DNA of 7,395 nt from assembly GCA_002440845.1 (NCBI GenBank), contig DJVL01000011.1:1-7395 (forward strand). Direction: 5' to 3'. The notes under the pieces are model-generated. The model was not told where the DNA came from and did not search any database. It saw only the letters and a program-made list of their open reading frames with translations. Position 1 is the first letter of the stretch. Each line of letters starts with the position of its first letter. This DNA is from Patescibacteria group bacterium UBA6257. GTDB lineage: Bacteria > Patescibacteriota > Minisyncoccia > UBA6257. The position numbers were made by a program, and so were the translations under genes. Shown here piece by piece: positions 5,419 to 7,395 of this stretch.

Positions 5419-5490
5419 GGGCGGGGCGAGGCAAATTCATTATGGTGGAATGTTTTAGAAAAAGTTAGAACTTATTATCAACAAAATCCT
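5415..5490 (+). repeat. 76-bp perfect inverted repeat (unit 2), right copy
   Basis: Exact reverse complement of 3148-3223. The frame SLWWNVLEKVRTYYQQNP is open here too and ends at D and TGA just outside the repeat, where the left copy reads YVD and TAA. Confidence 0.92.
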
Positions 5491-5707
5491 GACTGATTGC
5501 CGAGCTTCGCTCGGCAGAACCGGAACTGAACGCTCGGCCGGGCAAAAAGCGAAGTCCCGTACCGAACTTGTTCTGGTGCGGGGGAAGGGGGTTAGAGTGT
5601 CATCCCACCAGGAATTTTTGCCCGCTCTTGCTTTCGCCGCTTCTTTTTTCGCCGCCACAATTTTTCGTGCCAGTGAAACTGGCGTGTCATAATATAAATT
5701 AAGTAAA
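5491..5707. other. Hairpin-rich spacer without a convincing gene
   Basis: The spacer holds three hairpins: GCCGAGC/GCTCGGC (5499-5515); CCCGTACCGAAC/GTTC-T-GGTGCGGG with one bulged T and one T-G pair (5556-5582); and GCCAGT/ACTGGC (5669-5683). The last lies 25 bases past the 60-aa gene's stop and might end its transcript. An open frame on - (5455-5658) spans the repeat and hairpins but has low-complexity, unlikely protein content. Confidence 0.55.
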
Positions 5708-5890
5708 TTATTGAGATTGATTTTCCGTCGGTATTTTTTTCTTTTTTCTATATTGTCTTACTAAATCTATTATTCCCATCATTGTCATAATTAATCCAAG
5801 AAGACCTATTGCTCCTTGATAACCTATAACTAAAAGGAGAACACCAATGGGTAATAAAATTTTCCAAGATAAAGTTTTATTAAAATTCAT
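5708..5890 (-). CDS. Small membrane protein (60 aa)
   Basis: The protein starts MNFNKTLSWK, then has two adjoining hydrophobic segments at ~11-28 and ~29-45 (ILLPIGVLLLVIGYQG; LLGLIMTMMGII), then a basic tail (RQYRKKKK), which should stay in the cytoplasm. It could be a hairpin of two membrane helices. It lies 38 bases after the 179-aa gene on the same strand and is probably in that operon. No SD is visible. Function unknown; small hydrophobic proteins next to XRE regulators are sometimes toxins or immunity proteins, but nothing here shows that. Confidence 0.6.
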   Translation of the reverse strand: MNFNKTLSWKILLPIGVLLLVIGYQGAIGLLGLIMTMMGIIDLVRQYRKKKKIPTENQSQ

Positions 5891-5928
5891 AGTAAAATTT
5901 TTATTAATTAAATGACCTTTTTATAGTT

Positions 5929-6468
5929 TTATTCATTAATCTCATAAAGCTCTTTTGCTTTTTTCCACATTCCAGTGGGGCCCACAAAGGAATTTAAAGA
6001 CTGAATTAATATTGGATCAAACCATTTTGTTCCACCAATATCAACTGTTTTTTTAAATTTTAACTTTTCACACAATATAGCCAATATACCCAAACTATCA
6101 AAAGGATTTATGCCAGCTCCTATATCTTCATCAAATTTTTTCTCGTAAATTTCTATTTCTTTAATCAATTTATCTTTATCGTATTTTAATTTTTGCGCAA
6201 ATAGTTCAATGCTCATATTTTTAAATTCATCGGCAATTTCCTTTTCAAAGGTATTTTTCAAAACTTGGAGTTCTAAAAAAAATTTAAAAATTATAAAATT
6301 TATACTTTCTTTTTCTCGCACCCCTTCTAAAAGACTACCTGAAAAATGTTTTTTATATTTTTCATTATTTAATATTGTAATTAGTTTTCTAAAACTATCT
6401 TTCCCGCCATCTATTATAGCTTGGGTTATACCATCGACAATAGCATTTTTTGATACTTTTTCTTTCAT
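5929..6468 (-). CDS. Hypothetical protein (179 aa) coupled to an XRE regulator
   Basis: I do not recognise this protein. It appears soluble and mostly helical, rich in Lys/Glu (KYDKDKLIKEIEIYEKKFDE, ~94-113), with no signal peptide or membrane segment. The C-terminal part has DIGGTKWFDP and FVGPTGMWKKAKELYE. Its ATG overlaps the TGA of the upstream XRE gene (ATGA), so translation is coupled; no separate SD is evident. An XRE gene overlapping a mid-sized unknown resembles toxin-antitoxin or repressor-effector pairs, but no toxin motif is visible. The 60-aa membrane protein follows. Confidence 0.75.
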   Translation of the reverse strand: MKEKVSKNAIVDGITQAIIDGGKDSFRKLITILNNEKYKKHFSGSLLEGVREKESINFIIFKFFLELQVLKNTFEKEIADEFKNMSIELFAQKLKYDKDKLIKEIEIYEKKFDEDIGAGINPFDSLGILAILCEKLKFKKTVDIGGTKWFDPILIQSLNSFVGPTGMWKKAKELYEINE

Positions 6469-6673
6469 ATTAATTCTTCAATACTAACCCCAAGAGCTTT
6501 GGCAACTCTTTTTAAGGTTTCGAGTGTAGGATTTTTATTTTCCCCTGATTCAATTTTGATAATCGTATTATGGTGACATCGGCTAATTTTGAGAGCCGGT
6601 CTTGAGAAATGCCCATTTTATTACGATATTTCTTTATGTTTTCTGCTAATGTGGATTTGTTGTTTAGCTTCAT
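6465..6673 (-). pseudogene. XRE-family HTH regulator with a one-base frameshift
   Basis: From ATG 6673 the frame gives MKLNNKSTLAENIKKYRNKM, GISQDRLSKLADVT, a typical XRE start. The HTH then continues only in another frame: HNTIIKIESGENKNPTLETL, KRVAKALGVSIEELI, TGA. One missing base near 6572-6573 (GG on + where GGG would restore ACC CAT) explains it, and the restored protein is 69 aa, a usual size for such repressors. Without the repair it stops early (TAA in ACCTTAAAA). It overlaps the 179-aa gene by ATGA. A real loss would free the downstream genes from control; a single-base sequencing error is equally possible. Confidence 0.8.
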
Positions 6674-7167
6674 TACAATATATTTCTATAATTTAAGTAA
6701 TAGACATAAACCTTTCCTAATTTATTACAATGATAACAAAAAAATTTCAAAGAGCAAAGAATAGAAGTAGCGGCTCATCCGCTTTTCTTTCCACGTCGAA
6801 GGGCACCGGTGGGGTGGAAAGCGACAGCGTTTTCTGCGCCAGCAGAGGCGTTCTCTACCCCGCAAAAAAGTTTTTTTCGCATTTTTTGATTTGGCGCACG
6901 CCGTTTTTTTCTTCTAAAAGGAAAAGGGAACTTTTTTGCTGGACTCTGCTCTTTACGAGCAAGGCGGCGGGGCGAGGCGGCTAATTTAATAGGTGAACCT
7001 GAGGGGACTCGCCTACAAGTAATTTGCCTGACGGAAAATTCTCGCAGGCCGCCGCTCGCGATGCTCGCCTTTCTAACCAAAGGTTAGAAAACTCGCCTAA
7101 CGCTGCGCGCTTCTCGTCCCCACGCAAGCCAAGCAGTTGGCTTGCTTCTGGCCATAATTAATTATAG
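6674..7167. other. Long non-coding tract between XRE operon and tRNA-Ala
   Basis: I see no convincing gene. Two overlapping open frames (6730-6984 on +, 6775-7080 on -) have low-complexity Lys/Arg/Ala-rich products and no SD or family resemblance. The tract holds GC-rich segments, repeated CTCGC words, a TTTCTAACC/GGTTAGAAA hairpin (7070-7090) and a GCAAGCCAA/TTGGCTTGC hairpin (7124-7145), the latter 23 bases past the tRNA-Ala 3' end on - and perhaps a processing or termination signal. The AT-rich 6674-6730 should hold the promoter of the XRE gene, but no clear -35/-10 pair is seen. Confidence 0.5.
6997..7011 (-). repeat. 15-bp copy of the tRNA-Ala 3' end
   Basis: ACCTGAGGGGACTCG is identical to 7171-7185 in the tRNA-Ala gene, same orientation, covering the 3' acceptor strand and part of the T arm. 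The rest of the tRNA is missing. Partial copies of tRNA 3' ends are typical of attachment sites of integrated elements, but no integrase is in the window. Confidence 0.55.
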
Positions 7168-7240
7168 TGGACCTGAGGGGACTCGAACCCCTAACCTCCA
7201 CATTGCAAATGTGGCGCTCTGCCAACTAAGCTACAGGCCC
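7168..7240 (-). tRNA. tRNA-Ala (UGC)
   Basis: A full cloverleaf. The acceptor GGGCCTG pairs with CAGGTCC and includes the G3-U70 pair that identifies alanine tRNAs. The D arm is GCTT...GAGC, the anticodon arm CCACA-TTTGCAA-TGTGG gives UGC, and the T arm is AGGGG-TTCGAGT-CCCCT. The discriminator is A. CCA is not encoded (CTA follows), so it must be added enzymatically, unlike the Ile tRNA next to it. Confidence 0.96.
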
Positions 7241-7309
7241 CTCAATTGGAAAGAATCAAATTTTTAAGGGAGGGCTTTTATTTAAAAATTATGAAATTAA
7301 AAATTTCCT

Positions 7310-7384
7310 TGGTGGGTGTGGTAGGAATCGGACCTACGACCTCCATTTTATCAGAATGGCGTTCTACCACTGAACTACACACCC
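7310..7384 (-). tRNA. tRNA-Ile (GAU)
   Basis: The acceptor is GGGTGTG/CACACCC, the D arm GTTC...GAAC, the anticodon arm CCATT-CTGATAA-AATGG gives GAU, and the T arm is GTAGG-TCCGATT-CCTAC. Discriminator A is followed by an encoded CCA (7310-7312). The T loop has C where almost all tRNAs have U55 (TCCG instead of TTCG). It is transcribed before tRNA-Ala, as in bacterial 16S-23S spacers; only 11 bases remain upstream in the window. Confidence 0.95.
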
Positions 7385-7395
7385 GCAGTATTAAA

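Noticed and set aside
1..5490. CRISPR array from the recurring repeats
   Set aside because: Only two to three copies, in both orientations and kilobases apart, with no regular spacers.
5455..5658. 67-codon open frame on - across the right 76-bp repeat
   Set aside because: It spans a repeat and two hairpins, has no SD, and its composition is not protein-like.
6775..7080. 101-codon open frame on - (and an 84-codon frame on + at 6730-6984)
   Set aside because: They overlap each other, are low-complexity Arg/Lys/Ala-rich, have no SD, and run over GC-rich spacer and the tRNA-fragment region.

Overview
The window looks like an accessory, repeat-rich stretch of a small AT-rich bacterial genome, perhaps from the candidate phyla radiation (Patescibacteria). 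That guess rests on the low GC, very short genes, many genes without a Shine-Dalgarno (SD) site, and intergenic DNA full of GC-rich hairpins and shuffled ~75-150 bp repeats. There is no ribosomal protein or other marker to settle it. TGA acts as a normal stop (1280-1282, 1436-1438, 6465-6467), which argues against a TGA=Gly code.

Layout. (1) 1-3106: an inverted pair of ~140 bp repeats (1-137 and 2958-3106) encloses three genes. A cytoplasmic transglutaminase-like protein lies on +. Convergent to it, on -, is a two-gene peptide-modification operon: a radical SAM/SPASM enzyme with an N-terminal PqqD-like domain, and a 40-codon gene for a probable RiPP precursor peptide. The small gene was found by reading the 3' side of the enzyme gene. 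It starts just after a 14-nt perfect SD that contains the enzyme's stop codon. The peptide carries Y-x-x-P-x-I-x-x-x-G, the spacing of lasso-type leader peptides that PqqD-like domains bind. This is the most interesting object in the window. (2) 3148-5490: a perfect 76-bp inverted repeat encloses a minus-strand block. It holds a tiny HNH-like protein, an XRE-Panacea antitoxin and a RelE/ParE-like toxin in one operon behind a near-consensus promoter. Upstream lie a small coiled-coil gene broken at a run of eight A and a 95-aa protein of unknown role. (3) 5491-6673: a hairpin-rich spacer, then a minus-strand operon of a frameshifted XRE repressor, an unknown 179-aa protein overlapping it by ATGA, and a 60-aa membrane protein. 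(4) 6674-7395: a non-coding tract of nearly 500 bases, then tRNA-Ala(UGC) and tRNA-Ile(GAU) on -. In transcription order this is Ile-Ala, the usual order of the 16S-23S spacer, but no 23S gene follows in the window. A 15-bp copy of the tRNA-Ala 3' end lies about 170 bp away.

How the parts may work together: the PqqD-like domain would bind the leader, the radical SAM/SPASM domains would modify the core around the single Cys, and the neighbouring transglutaminase-fold protein is a candidate, unproven, leader peptidase. The flanking repeats suggest that this cassette and the toxin-antitoxin block arrived as modules. All functions are inferred from motifs and context.
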